NCBI GenBank assembly: GCA_028285085.1
Contig: JANQQI010000070.1
Location: forward strand, 1 to 64,000
DNA from: Saprospiraceae bacterium
GTDB lineage: Bacteria; Bacteroidota; Bacteroidia; Chitinophagales; Saprospiraceae
Direction: 5' to 3'
DNA: 64,000 nucleotides
Every line of letters starts with the position of its first letter. Position 1 is the first letter of the stretch. This document shows positions 45,535 through 54,659 of the stretch, piece after piece. Below the pieces are notes generated by a model that saw only the letters and a program-made list of their open reading frames with translations, searched no databases and was not told the DNA's origin. A program made the position numbers and the translations under genes.

Positions 45535-46029
45535 ATGAAACTCAAAATGGAATTTGAATCAGAAATGCGTATTCGATTCATGCAAATTCAGTTGACTCAA
45601 GATATTATGGCTCATAAGACAATCGGTGTCCTTCCTCACTTACATTACTATCAAATAAATGTGGACAAGAGTAAAGATGACCAACCATATATCCAAGAAC
45701 TTCACTGCTACGCTGAATTATATAAATATGGGAATCTTGAACTCCGCCAAGCAATCCTAGAACACACTAAAGATTATCACAATGCTACTTTAATTTGGAT
45801 GTTTAATCAGATTTTTGATGAATGCCCAGACCTAGAGACGCAATTGGAATTAGCCAAATGTGAGTGTTTGTATGAAAATGCTATACTCAATCTCATAGAT
45901 ATCACTACTCATAAAATAGTAGTCGAATATTTTGTAAATGGCTCAAGGGAATCTTTTAGAAATGGCGATAAAGAATTCTATGCTGAATACGCAAAAGAAA
46001 GACTCGAAAAGGACTTCGGCGATGCGTAA
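45535..46029 (+). CDS. Hypothetical acidic protein at right end of element
   Basis: This 164-residue mostly helical protein (LELRQAILEHTKDYHNATLI, ECPDLETQLELAKCECLYEN) has no recognised family. It is divergent from the NACHT gene across ~210 bp and is followed by a terminator, then the end of the element. Function unknown; its neighbour suggests a possible regulatory or immunity role, but nothing in the sequence shows this. Confidence 0.6.
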   Translation: MKLKMEFESEMRIRFMQIQLTQDIMAHKTIGVLPHLHYYQINVDKSKDDQPYIQELHCYAELYKYGNLELRQAILEHTKDYHNATLIWMFNQIFDECPDLETQLELAKCECLYENAILNLIDITTHKIVVEYFVNGSRESFRNGDKEFYAEYAKERLEKDFGDA

Positions 46030-46043
46030 TGCATCATCACCCT

Positions 46044-46072
46044 CCCCGATTGATTACAACGGTCAATCGGGG
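46044..46072 (+). terminator. Rho-independent terminator
   Basis: CCCCGATTGA and TCAATCGGGG form a perfect 10-bp stem with a 9-nt loop followed by CTTTCTT. It ends the transcript of the 45535 gene. Confidence 0.85.
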
Positions 46073-46149
46073 CTTTCTTATAATGGCAAGCTGTTTTGTT
46101 ACTGATAGCATCCATTTAGCTGCAAATAAAAGTATATATAACCACCAAA

Positions 46150-46169
46150 TGTTGTACCTATGTTGTACC
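46150..46169 (+). promoter_or_regulatory. Putative integrase arm sites at right end (two TGTTGTACC)
   Basis: The 20-bp pair of TGTTGTACC units is the same as at 13555-13574 and lies ~50 bp inside the right att repeat. Together they flank the element and support its limits. Confidence 0.6.
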
Positions 46170-46220
46170 CAAAACAAAAAGAGCCATGCCAATTAAGACA
46201 TAACTCTTTGATTATCAGTG

Positions 46221-46268
46221 TAGCGCGGGGGAGACTTGAACTCCCGACCTCAGGATTATGAATCCTGT
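46221..46268 (-). other. att site: second identical 48-bp tRNA(CAT) 3'-half repeat
   Basis: This is base-for-base the 48-bp sequence at 13408-13455, again without a tRNA 5' half. It is both the right boundary of the 32.8-kb element and the left boundary of the next island, whose integrase starts at 46403. The complete tRNA gene should lie beyond the right window edge. Confidence 0.88.
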
Positions 46269-46369
46269 ACGTACTGTATCGATATGAATTAATTTGTATT
46301 GATTATCAGCACCTTAACACATTCACTTCACCCAAAACATGTGCTTTTAAACCATAAAAAACGTAGATT

Positions 46370-46391
46370 TGTTTGAACAATGTTTGAACAA
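46370..46391 (+). promoter_or_regulatory. Tandem TGTTTGAACA sites before second integrase
   Basis: Two TGTTTGAACA units 11 bp apart lie just before the integrase start, in the same relative position as the TGTTGTACC pair of the other element. They probably bind this integrase's arm domain. The integrase start codon at 46403 is just downstream, so they may also autoregulate it. Confidence 0.55.
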
Positions 46392-46402
46392 ACCGATTTC
46401 AC

Positions 46403-47620
46403 ATGTTTACACTTAGCTCTGTTTTATATCATCGTCCTAATAAGGAAGGAAAGCATCAATTGGCTATTCGGATCACCAAGGATCGAAAATCATCCTATGT
46501 ATTTCTGGGGCAATATATTGATAAAAGTCAATGGAACAAAAAAGCAAAGAAGGTTAAAAGAAACCATCCTAATTCGACCAGATTGAATGCACTGCTTACA
46601 AAAAAGATGGCAGAGATTAACACCAAGCTCTTAACGGGCGACCTTGAAGATAAAGTAAGCACTGCGCAGGATGCCCATAAAGATGTTTTAAAGAAGCCTG
46701 AAAAGAATTCCTTCTTTACTGTGGCAGATCAATATAATGAGGCTTTAAAAGGAGAAGGGAAGTACAATCAATATAATACTAATGTGCCGCGCATAAAACG
46801 TTTTAAAGAGTTTTTGAAAGGTAAGGACATCAGGTTCCAAGATATTACGGTGTCTTTACTACGCAAGTTTAAAGCTCATCTGATTAAAATACATAAGGTT
46901 TCTGAGCGCACAGCAATTAACTATCTAATTTTGATACGCACCATATATAATCGCGCTATTGGTGATGGGCTTGTTGACCGCAAACACTACCCCTTTGGCA
47001 AAAATAAGATCGTTATCAAATTCCCTGACTCTGAGAAATTAGGCTTATCAAGAGATGAAGTAACAAAGCTAGAAGAGGTTGATCTATCTAATCACCCCAA
47101 AATGCATCATGCCCGTAACTTATGGCTATTCTCTTTCTATTTTGCAGGCATGCGGATTTCTGATGTCCTCTTACTAACATGGTCTGACTTCAATAACGGC
47201 CGACTGCACTATCAAATGGGTAAAAACGATAAGCGAGGGTCTCTGAAAATTCCAGATAAGGCGCAGGCTATTTTAGAGCAATACAAGTCAGAGGAGGGGG
47301 ATAACAATAATCTCATCTTCCCTGACTTAGAAACAGTTGACGACTTTACGAATAAGTACTTGGTGCAACGTAAGACCTCTTATGCGGTTAAGAACAACAA
47401 CAAATGGCTAAAGCAGTTAGGAATAACACTTGATATTAAGCAAAAGCTGACGATGCACCTTGCAAGGCATACATTTGGTGCGCTCTCAGGAGATCGTATC
47501 CCGATACAAATGCTACAAAAGTTGTATCGGCATTCAGATATTACGACTACTATTAACTATCAAAAGGCGTTTATTTATAAAGACGCAGATGATGCTTTGG
47601 ATGCGGTGTTGAATTCTTAA
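46403..47620 (+). CDS. Tyrosine recombinase (integrase of third island)
   Basis: The 405-residue protein is homologous along its length to the 13620 integrase: arm-binding domain (~1-70), core-binding region (~115-200) and catalytic domain with Arg in GMRISDV, HLARH, RHSDITTT and the nucleophile Tyr in INYQ. It should act on the same tRNA-derived att core, but its own arm sites differ (TGTTTGAACA). The island it mobilises extends beyond the window. Confidence 0.93.
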   Translation: MFTLSSVLYHRPNKEGKHQLAIRITKDRKSSYVFLGQYIDKSQWNKKAKKVKRNHPNSTRLNALLTKKMAEINTKLLTGDLEDKVSTAQDAHKDVLKKPEKNSFFTVADQYNEALKGEGKYNQYNTNVPRIKRFKEFLKGKDIRFQDITVSLLRKFKAHLIKIHKVSERTAINYLILIRTIYNRAIGDGLVDRKHYPFGKNKIVIKFPDSEKLGLSRDEVTKLEEVDLSNHPKMHHARNLWLFSFYFAGMRISDVLLLTWSDFNNGRLHYQMGKNDKRGSLKIPDKAQAILEQYKSEEGDNNNLIFPDLETVDDFTNKYLVQRKTSYAVKNNNKWLKQLGITLDIKQKLTMHLARHTFGALSGDRIPIQMLQKLYRHSDITTTINYQKAFIYKDADDALDAVLNS

Positions 47621-47696
47621 AATCTCTATGCATTGTGTAGAGATTTGAACGTGCTAAAATTTAAACCGAAAACTGAATTGGAACGACTATAAGATC

Positions 47697-48731
47697 ATGA
47701 GTAAACAAATCACCAATAACGAACAAGATTTATTTGTTGAAATCCAACAGATGATTAACGACGCAAGGAGTGCGGTTAGCAAAACAGTTAATTCAGGGCT
47801 TACACTTATGTATTGGAGTATTGGCAAAAGAATTAATGATGAGATACTAAAAAACGAACGTGCAGAATACGGAAAGCAGATTGTCTCTACATTGTCGAGA
47901 CAATTGACTGAAGAATATGGCAGAGGTTGGAGTGAGAAACAGTTACGCCATTGTATCCGATTTACAGAGACTTTTCCTAATTTTCAAATTGTCTCTACAG
48001 CGTCGGGACAATTGAGTTGGTCACATTTTAAAGAAATAATTTACTTAGAAAAAGAGTTAGCTGCTCAATTTTATGCTGAGATGGCACGAGTTGAAAACTG
48101 GAGTGTACGGACACTTCGTTCTAAGATTCAATCTATGTTATTTGAGCGTACCGCAATTTCACAAAAACCAGAGGAGTTAGCTAAATTAGAACTACAAAAA
48201 CTTAGAGAATCCGACCAACTTAGTCCCGATTTAGTCTTTCAAAATCCATATGTATTAGACTTTCTAGGATTGAAAAATACCTTCCTTGAAAAAGACTTTG
48301 AACAAGCCATACTCAATAAAATAGAACATTTCCTCCTTGAACTTGGTAGTGGATTTGCTTTTGCAGAACGACAGAAACGAATGATTATAGACAATAAGGA
48401 TTATAAACTTGACCTATTATTTTACCATCGAAAACTACGAAGGCTTGTCGCTATTGATTTGAAAATTGGCAAGTTCAAAGCCGAATACAAAGGGCAGATG
48501 GAATTGTATCTTCGTTGGCTTGAAAAGCATGAAATGCAAGAAGGAGAAGAGCGACCGATTGGATTAATTCTTTGTGCTGAAGGTAATCATGAGCAAATTG
48601 AGCTATTGCAACTCGATCAAGTTAATATCAAAGTCGGTCAATACATCACTAAGTATCTTCCCAAGGATTTATTGAAAAAGAAACTGCATGATTTTGTGGA
48701 AGCTTCTCGACGACAGATTGATAATAGGTAA
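47697..48731 (+). CDS. DUF1016/YhcG-type PD-(D/E)XK nuclease-domain protein
   Basis: The 344-residue protein has the DUF1016 N-terminal region (SGLTLMYWSIGKRINDEI, GRGWSEKQLRHCIRF, LSWSHFKEIIYLE) and the C-terminal nuclease-fold domain with YKLDLLFYHRKLRRLVAIDL then KIGKFKAEYKGQM (Asp and D-x-K metal-site pattern). Family members are widespread on islands and are thought to be nucleases, possibly in restriction or conflict. Two palindromic TTGTCTC...GAGACAA stretches within the gene encode similar peptides. Confidence 0.85.
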   Translation: MSKQITNNEQDLFVEIQQMINDARSAVSKTVNSGLTLMYWSIGKRINDEILKNERAEYGKQIVSTLSRQLTEEYGRGWSEKQLRHCIRFTETFPNFQIVSTASGQLSWSHFKEIIYLEKELAAQFYAEMARVENWSVRTLRSKIQSMLFERTAISQKPEELAKLELQKLRESDQLSPDLVFQNPYVLDFLGLKNTFLEKDFEQAILNKIEHFLLELGSGFAFAERQKRMIIDNKDYKLDLLFYHRKLRRLVAIDLKIGKFKAEYKGQMELYLRWLEKHEMQEGEERPIGLILCAEGNHEQIELLQLDQVNIKVGQYITKYLPKDLLKKKLHDFVEASRRQIDNR

Positions 48732-48865
48732 TCCATATATTTCTTTAGGCCCCATTGCATATGCAAGCAAATAGTTTACAAAACAAAGCCCATTCAATTA
48801 AATATTCACAAATATAGTATGTAATTCATAATAATTAGCCTTCTTTAAGAAATTTTCATTTTGCG

Positions 48866-48883
48866 TTTTGCATTTTTGCAAAA
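48866..48883. promoter_or_regulatory. Inverted repeat upstream of HerA gene
   Basis: TTTTGCA-TTTT-TGCAAAA lies ~45 bp before the HerA start in an A/T-rich promoter region with further TTGCA/TGCAA motifs. The operator of the HTH controller (54115-54149) also contains TTGCAAA, so the same regulator may bind here. Confidence 0.45.
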
Positions 48884-48928
48884 TGAATTGCATCTTTGTA
48901 CCATATTGCATAATTAAATAATGAAAAT

Positions 48929-50524
48929 ATGGCAAATATTTATAAAGAATCTAGCTTAGGAAAGGTAACAGTAACTGAAGATCACGAAGTAGTTATTGGA
49001 CAGGTTATATGCCATAATGGCACTCCAACAACATCAAAAATATGTGCAAGAATAGACCCAGCACAGCATCCAGCACCAGGGCGTATTTATGCAGTTAAGG
49101 GTAGGAATCCAGGAGGAGAAAAAATACTGATATTAGTCAGAGTTGAAAAAATGTGGGAACATAATCCTCATGAAGATGCTTTATCATCAAATATTAATCA
49201 AGTGATTCCAATAGAAATTGCCTATGCAAAGGAAGGGCAATCTACTGTTATATACCGAGCTTTTGAGGCGGATACCTTGGAGGAAATATCATTTATATCA
49301 AATGGTAAAAGAAATGGAGAGGAAGAGCTTTCACTAAATATCAATAATGTTACCACTCTGCCAAGGTCAGGATGGCCAATTATAGAGGTATCTGATGAAT
49401 TAATCTCGAAGGCACTTGAATTAGCACCTGATCCAGATTTAGGTTTGGACATAGGACATATTCATACTACTAACATACCTGTTAGGCTTAAAAGGGATGT
49501 AATTCAAACTCATTTATTTATTTGCGGTGGTATTGGTCGAGGAAAGTCATATGCAAGAGGCGTTATTGCTGAGGAATATTGGGCACATAAAATTTGCCAA
49601 ATAAACATTGATCCAATGGGTGAGATGGTAGAAGCTACAAAGGATTTAGGTGGTATGAATATAAAACCTGGAGAAGGGTTTACATTACCACTTAGTGCTT
49701 TGCAAGCAGCTGATGTTGTTGATGCTATCCCTGGGCATGCACGTTCAAAAACAACAAATATTTTTTCCCTAATTAAGTATGCCCATGATAAATTATTGGA
49801 TGAAAAAGTAAGTAAGTTAGGACAGGAGTTTGGAGTAAATGATCTAGTAAAGAAAATAGAAGATGTTGCTGATGATATTGGATATGGAGCAAAGGGTACT
49901 TTATATCCAGCACTTTTAAAGGCTAAAAGTTTAAGTAATTTCAAATATATAGGTGATCCATTTGATTGGAAAACTCATTTGCAAGATGGAAAAATTATCA
50001 ATATCGATTGTAGAGGGTATTCTGTAAGAGATTTAAGACTAATTACAGCATCGATTGCCAGAGATATTCAAAGATTAGCAAAAAAACGAGAAATTCCTTT
50101 TGTTGTGTTTTCTATGGATGAAGCTCACCTAATAGCTCCTAATGATGATAATGTTGTAACAACTCAGGTATTAAGAGAGATTGCTAGAATTGGTCGTCAC
50201 TATAGAATAGGACTTATTATGACGACCCAAAGCCCTGCAGATATGGATAAGTCTATACTTAAAAGGCTTTTAACTAGGATGATATTTGCTATTGAATCAG
50301 ACCAACTTCAGGCAATTAGAGGAGTGTTTTCTGATGCACCGGATGAAATCATAAAGCAACTTCCTAAACTACCAAAGGGTACTTGCCTTTTGACTGGTGT
50401 ATCTGAAACAATTAAACATGCCACTTTAACTAAGGTTAGAACCCGAAAGACTACTGTGGGAGGCTCTACGCCAAATGTATTTTCAAGCGACAAAAGAAGA
50501 CCATTTCCCAACAAGGAGAAGTAA
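48929..50524 (+). CDS. HerA-type hexameric DNA translocase
   Basis: The 531-residue protein has an N-terminal HAS-barrel-like beta region (~1-150), a P-loop GGIGRGKS (200-207), Walker B VVFSMDEAH (392-400) and the FtsK/HerA-like HYRIGLIMTTQSPADMDKSI. HerA pumps DNA for a partner nuclease. The next gene encodes a NurA-like protein 29 bp downstream, the usual operon partner. On islands HerA pairs are known in phage defence. Confidence 0.9.
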   Translation: MANIYKESSLGKVTVTEDHEVVIGQVICHNGTPTTSKICARIDPAQHPAPGRIYAVKGRNPGGEKILILVRVEKMWEHNPHEDALSSNINQVIPIEIAYAKEGQSTVIYRAFEADTLEEISFISNGKRNGEEELSLNINNVTTLPRSGWPIIEVSDELISKALELAPDPDLGLDIGHIHTTNIPVRLKRDVIQTHLFICGGIGRGKSYARGVIAEEYWAHKICQINIDPMGEMVEATKDLGGMNIKPGEGFTLPLSALQAADVVDAIPGHARSKTTNIFSLIKYAHDKLLDEKVSKLGQEFGVNDLVKKIEDVADDIGYGAKGTLYPALLKAKSLSNFKYIGDPFDWKTHLQDGKIINIDCRGYSVRDLRLITASIARDIQRLAKKREIPFVVFSMDEAHLIAPNDDNVVTTQVLREIARIGRHYRIGLIMTTQSPADMDKSILKRLLTRMIFAIESDQLQAIRGVFSDAPDEIIKQLPKLPKGTCLLTGVSETIKHATLTKVRTRKTTVGGSTPNVFSSDKRRPFPNKEK

Positions 50525-50553
50525 CCAAATCATACAATCTTAAAATTATTTTA

Positions 50554-52881
50554 ATGAAAGAAAAGGGAATAATTCTAGAAAGAGAAATATGGATTGTTGG
50601 TTTTCTTAAAGCCGCAGCAGATAAAAATGATCCAAGAGTTGCTAGTGAAAATAAATACTATCAAACGATAAAAGGAATTTGGAAATACTCAAAAAAGGAC
50701 TCTCATATCAAAATGTCTATGAACTCTCCTATTCTAGATGAGTATCCAGGATTTAATGAAACTGCTAGTATTTCTACATATCATAGAACGATAGGTAAAC
50801 TTGTTGCTGAAGGAGTTTTAATACATGAATCAGATACTCCTGAAGGAATAGCTATCTACAATGTAGTACCGTGGGTTACATCTTATCAGCCTCTGTCTAA
50901 AACAGAAATGGATAAAGCACTATGGGAATTAGGGCCAGTAAAATCATTGGCATATTATGTAGAAATAATAGATGAATTTGAGGAAGTTTCCGAAGAAGTT
51001 TTAGCAAAAGCTGCTTATGGCTTGGAAAATGAAAAGCCTATCCCGTTAATTATTCAAATGCTCAAAGATTCTGTGGAAGAATTGAATTATGATATTGCAG
51101 ATTTGAGAGATTCTTCATCACGAAATGACGAGAAGCATAGAAAGAGGCTTGAGCAAAGATTGAAATCGTTTAGTCGATTTGTAAATGGAGAACTTGGGAT
51201 ATCGCCAAGTATTTGGCGTCCTCCATTAATTGATGATAGAGAGGTAAAAGATGGTGAACCGCTTATTGAAAATGATTCAAATGGTCTAGAAGAAATTGTC
51301 GATCCAACAAGTTGGGATGAAGTTGAAGAAGAGTTAGCGAAACATGTCTTTGGTGAAAGTTTTATAGAGCTCTATGAAATACCAAAAGAAGAAATTGATA
51401 ATGATGAATCTGTCGTTATTGGTACAGACTCGTCTAGTCATACAAGTCAGGTTAGAGGATTACCTGCCTCTGCATATTATGATGATGAGAAATTACTTTT
51501 GACTTTTAATAATGCAGCAGGATTTATTTTCTTACCGCAGGATTTTCCTGAAAACTATAATTCAAACTATCATGGAATACCAATTACTCGTGCTGCTCTA
51601 GAAGACCCAAGACATAGGGGAATGATAATTTCGAGACCTTGGTTTGATGATCTAGAAGATGGAGAGTTTGAGCACATGAAACGAGTTGCATTAGATGTGG
51701 TGCAATATCGGATTGATAAATCGTTGTTTGAAGGAAAAGCAGCTGCATATGGATCAAACTCCGTTATGGTAGATGCTCACTTTCCTAAACCCAAATTATT
51801 ACTTAGAGATGGAACTGTTACCCCTCAAGCTAGGGAACTAAGTAATTATCAGAATAAATCGGCGTATGGAGAGTTAGTGCGAGAAGGGATAAGGTTAAGT
51901 TACGATATATTGAGAAATGTCATGGATTCTAGAACAAGAGTCTATGGTGGTGCTGTGAAATCAACACAGTTGAAGACATTCTCAAGAATAGTTAATTGGT
52001 ACATTAAAAAGGGGTCAAGAAGACAATTTAATGCACCAATTGCGCCAGGGTGGGAGGCCAGAAAGATGGGAATCATTAGTGACACGATGATGATTAGGAA
52101 ATTGATTTCCTCATTTGAACCATTACGAGGAAAGAATCAATATTACAAGACTTGTACAATAGTCCGTCCGTTTCCAGCAATGGTTACTAATCTTTACCGT
52201 GTAAGAACTATTGATGGTATTTCACCAATGAACAATGCAGACGATTGGGTAGATTATTTTGAGTATCGCTCAAAGAAAGCGAACCAAGAATATGAGGAAG
52301 GTACACGAAGCAAGCGCCCTTGGTTCTACAAAAAAGGAGATATTTCTGAGGATGAATATGTTCGAATGTGTGTCTATGCTGATTATGGAATGTTTTACAT
52401 CGGAAAACCTGGTATGTCACCACAAATTACTTTTCCTCGTTTTGAATTCCTAGATTCAATTAGAAAACAAGGAAGTGAATCTGATATGAAAAAAAGGGTA
52501 TTAAAAAATACCACATCAATAATAAATGAGGTACACAAGACTAAATGGGCGCTAGATGCTGACCACAATATGTTTACTAAAAACAGGATGCCTAAGTTAA
52601 TGCCATTTGTTATCCAAGAAGCTCATAATATGAGTAAAATACTTGGGCATAAACTTGTTATTGAATTACAGCAGCAAATTGTTTCTACACTAAGTAGGTT
52701 AAAACAAAAATTACGAAAATCAATAACTGCAAAAGTGAAGGGAACTACCCCTCCTACTCCAGTACCTGTTTATAAAGCAGAACTAGAAAAACTAAGAGAG
52801 TTCACTAAAAAGCAAGGAGAAGTAATTGGTGATGCAGCACCTGGCGACTTTGGTGAAGATTACCCTGATGATGATAGCTAA
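50554..52881 (+). CDS. NurA-like nuclease partner of HerA, with N-terminal extension
   Basis: The 775-residue protein shows NurA-domain landmarks from ~285: catalytic-type VIGTDSSSH (Asp292, cf. the DGS of NurA), YGGAVKSTQLKTFSRI, the IISDTMMIRKL segment, TCTIVRPFPAMVTNLYRV, and a late MPFVIQEAHNMSK. The ~280-residue N-terminus is an addition with a helical/winged-helix-like look (ASISTYHRTIGKLVAEGVLI) and a charged linker, longer than archaeal NurA. NurA is a 5'-3' exonuclease/endonuclease driven by HerA. The C5 methyltransferase gene converges on it, with stop codons 9 bp apart. Confidence 0.78.
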   Translation: MKEKGIILEREIWIVGFLKAAADKNDPRVASENKYYQTIKGIWKYSKKDSHIKMSMNSPILDEYPGFNETASISTYHRTIGKLVAEGVLIHESDTPEGIAIYNVVPWVTSYQPLSKTEMDKALWELGPVKSLAYYVEIIDEFEEVSEEVLAKAAYGLENEKPIPLIIQMLKDSVEELNYDIADLRDSSSRNDEKHRKRLEQRLKSFSRFVNGELGISPSIWRPPLIDDREVKDGEPLIENDSNGLEEIVDPTSWDEVEEELAKHVFGESFIELYEIPKEEIDNDESVVIGTDSSSHTSQVRGLPASAYYDDEKLLLTFNNAAGFIFLPQDFPENYNSNYHGIPITRAALEDPRHRGMIISRPWFDDLEDGEFEHMKRVALDVVQYRIDKSLFEGKAAAYGSNSVMVDAHFPKPKLLLRDGTVTPQARELSNYQNKSAYGELVREGIRLSYDILRNVMDSRTRVYGGAVKSTQLKTFSRIVNWYIKKGSRRQFNAPIAPGWEARKMGIISDTMMIRKLISSFEPLRGKNQYYKTCTIVRPFPAMVTNLYRVRTIDGISPMNNADDWVDYFEYRSKKANQEYEEGTRSKRPWFYKKGDISEDEYVRMCVYADYGMFYIGKPGMSPQITFPRFEFLDSIRKQGSESDMKKRVLKNTTSIINEVHKTKWALDADHNMFTKNRMPKLMPFVIQEAHNMSKILGHKLVIELQQQIVSTLSRLKQKLRKSITAKVKGTTPPTPVPVYKAELEKLREFTKKQGEVIGDAAPGDFGEDYPDDDS

Positions 52882-52889
52882 CAGTATGA

Positions 52890-54074
52890 CTAGTTATTAT
52901 CAAATACGGGATAAATATCAGTAGCAATTTTTTTAGCTAAAAGTCTAGGAAAGGCATTCCCAATCATTCTTTTTGCATCAGTTGGGTATACATCATTGTG
53001 ATCAAACACAAATGTATCAGGGAAGCTCTGAATTCTTAGAGCTTCTCTCAAAGTAATAGTTCTTGGAGATGAATAATGTGTATATCTACCTCCTCCAGGA
53101 TTTGGGAAGTTTGTAGTTACAGTTCTTGAAAGACCGCCAGGATGTAATCTTGAATATGCTTGAGAAAAGTATCTTTTATTTCTACTTCTGCTACCATGTT
53201 GGATTGGAGAGTCGCCAGGTTTGATTTTTTTCATTCTATTAATCATTTCTTGACTATGTTCCCAAGCTCTATGGTTTTTTAATATTTTACCGGCTTTCCT
53301 TCTCATTATGCGTTGAAAAGTGGTTTCTGGTTTTTTTGCATACTCATGTTGCTCTTCTCCTGGCTTCAGTTGTTCTGGTAAATCTCCAAGAGCATCTTCA
53401 AGTGTAACTAAGTTCTTTTGGGGAAGTTTACATTTTCTTTTTAATTGAAAAGTTTTTCTAGTATTATCATCTTTTAAATCAACATACTTGCCTGTAAAGT
53501 AGTCAAATACCTCTCCTTCGCCCCCATGAGTTCTCTTAGGAAGAGTTGGATAAACATTATAATCTTTATGAAATCCAATAACTACTGCTCTTCTTCTCAA
53601 CTGAGGAATACCATATTCTGCAGCATTCAAAACATCAAAACACATATTATATTTATATCCTGTATTTTCATAAAAATCTTTAAAATAGTCTGACTTTAAT
53701 AACCCAGGAACATTTTCCATTACAAAAAACTTTGGTTCAAGACCTAGTATTAAGTGCTGAAACTCATTAATTAATTTATTCCTTTCATCATCTACTTTTC
53801 TTAATCCTGCCATACTCAGTCCTTGACATGGTGGACATCCCAAGATTCCGTCATAATCGTCATTGGTAAATTCTTTAATGAATTCTACCGTAAGTTCTTT
53901 AATGTTTTGAGTATTGTATATTTCTGAATAGCTAGGGAAATTAAATTCAAACGCCTTTTTTGCAGTCAAGTCCATATCATTTAAAAAAACGGGTTCGAAT
54001 TTATTAGTATCCAAAAATCCACCAGTGACTCCTCCTATACCTGTAAATAATTCTATGGTTTTTAATTTTTCCAA
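52890..54074 (-). CDS. C5-cytosine DNA methyltransferase
   Basis: The 394-residue enzyme has motif I ELFTGIGGVTGGF (8-20), motif IV GCPPCQG with catalytic Cys83, motif VI ENVPG, motif VIII PQLRRRAVVIGF and the C-terminal motif IX/X region (RTITLREALRIQSFPDTF, IGNAFPRLLAKKI). It methylates cytosine in an unknown target. It is divergent from a small HTH controller across a perfect operator and next to HerA-NurA. It may protect host DNA from that nuclease, but this is inference. Confidence 0.93.
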   Translation of the reverse strand: MEKLKTIELFTGIGGVTGGFLDTNKFEPVFLNDMDLTAKKAFEFNFPSYSEIYNTQNIKELTVEFIKEFTNDDYDGILGCPPCQGLSMAGLRKVDDERNKLINEFQHLILGLEPKFFVMENVPGLLKSDYFKDFYENTGYKYNMCFDVLNAAEYGIPQLRRRAVVIGFHKDYNVYPTLPKRTHGGEGEVFDYFTGKYVDLKDDNTRKTFQLKRKCKLPQKNLVTLEDALGDLPEQLKPGEEQHEYAKKPETTFQRIMRRKAGKILKNHRAWEHSQEMINRMKKIKPGDSPIQHGSRSRNKRYFSQAYSRLHPGGLSRTVTTNFPNPGGGRYTHYSSPRTITLREALRIQSFPDTFVFDHNDVYPTDAKRMIGNAFPRLLAKKIATDIYPVFDNN

Positions 54075-54114
54075 TTCTAGTTTTATTAGTTAAAGAAATA
54101 TGAAATTCTTCACT

Positions 54115-54149
54115 CTTGCAAATATAGCTAAATAGGCTATATTTGCAAG
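54115..54149. promoter_or_regulatory. Operator: 14-bp perfect inverted repeat
   Basis: CTTGCAAATATAGC, 7-bp spacer and GCTATATTTGCAAG lie between the divergent methyltransferase and HTH genes. The possible upstream ATG of the HTH frame (54143) falls inside the repeat, which favours the start at 54188. It is a strong candidate binding site for the HTH protein as a C-protein-like controller. Confidence 0.75.
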
Positions 54150-54187
54150 TATACAGACTAGCTTTATTTAATTTCAATGCGCTTTTA

Positions 54188-54418
54188 ATGGAAAATACTT
54201 ACATAAATGAAGTAGACTTAGCAGCACTAGCCAAAAACTTAAGAGAAGAAAGAGGATTGACACAGGAAAAAGCAGCAGATCTTCTAGGTGTAAGTCAACC
54301 AACATTGTCTCAAGCTGAAAATAATGCTGATAAAAACCTAACTAAACTTCGAATTAAAATGATTAGGGAATTTGGAGGAATAAAGATTGATGGTCCATTT
54401 TATAAACTAGACCTGTAG
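54188..54418 (+). CDS. XRE-family HTH controller protein
   Basis: The 76-residue protein (start MENTYINEVD) is a single HTH domain (LAALAKNLREERGLTQEKAA, DLLGVSQPTLSQAENN) with a short tail. It is divergent from the methyltransferase gene with a perfect inverted repeat between them. This resembles restriction-modification controller (C) proteins that delay nuclease expression. It may also act on the HerA promoter. Confidence 0.82.
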   Translation: MENTYINEVDLAALAKNLREERGLTQEKAADLLGVSQPTLSQAENNADKNLTKLRIKMIREFGGIKIDGPFYKLDL

Positions 54419-54659
54419 AGTCAATAGGATTGAGGATATATTAAAACTAAATGCCTGATTCAATATGATCTATTCGTATAATGAACGAATTTCAAATTCA
54501 GCTCAGTACATTTCTCTACGACCTCAGTAGTTACAGCAACTCTGAGAGTCTAGTCAAATCGACTTGCATCCTCAAAGAAAATCAAAACTTCATATTCATA
54601 AACACATAATCTTACTGAACTGTAATGCGTTTCCTTAAAATTACCTAATAAGTTTACCT

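Noticed and set aside
13408-46221. Self-transmissible ICE
   Set aside because: Relaxase, MobC-like protein and coupling protein are present, but I find no VirB4-type ATPase or mating-pore gene set, so mobilizable is the better call.
54143-54187. Upstream start for the HTH controller
   Set aside because: That ATG lies inside the operator palindrome and the added residues (MQVYRLALFNFNALL) are not part of an HTH domain, so 54188 is chosen.
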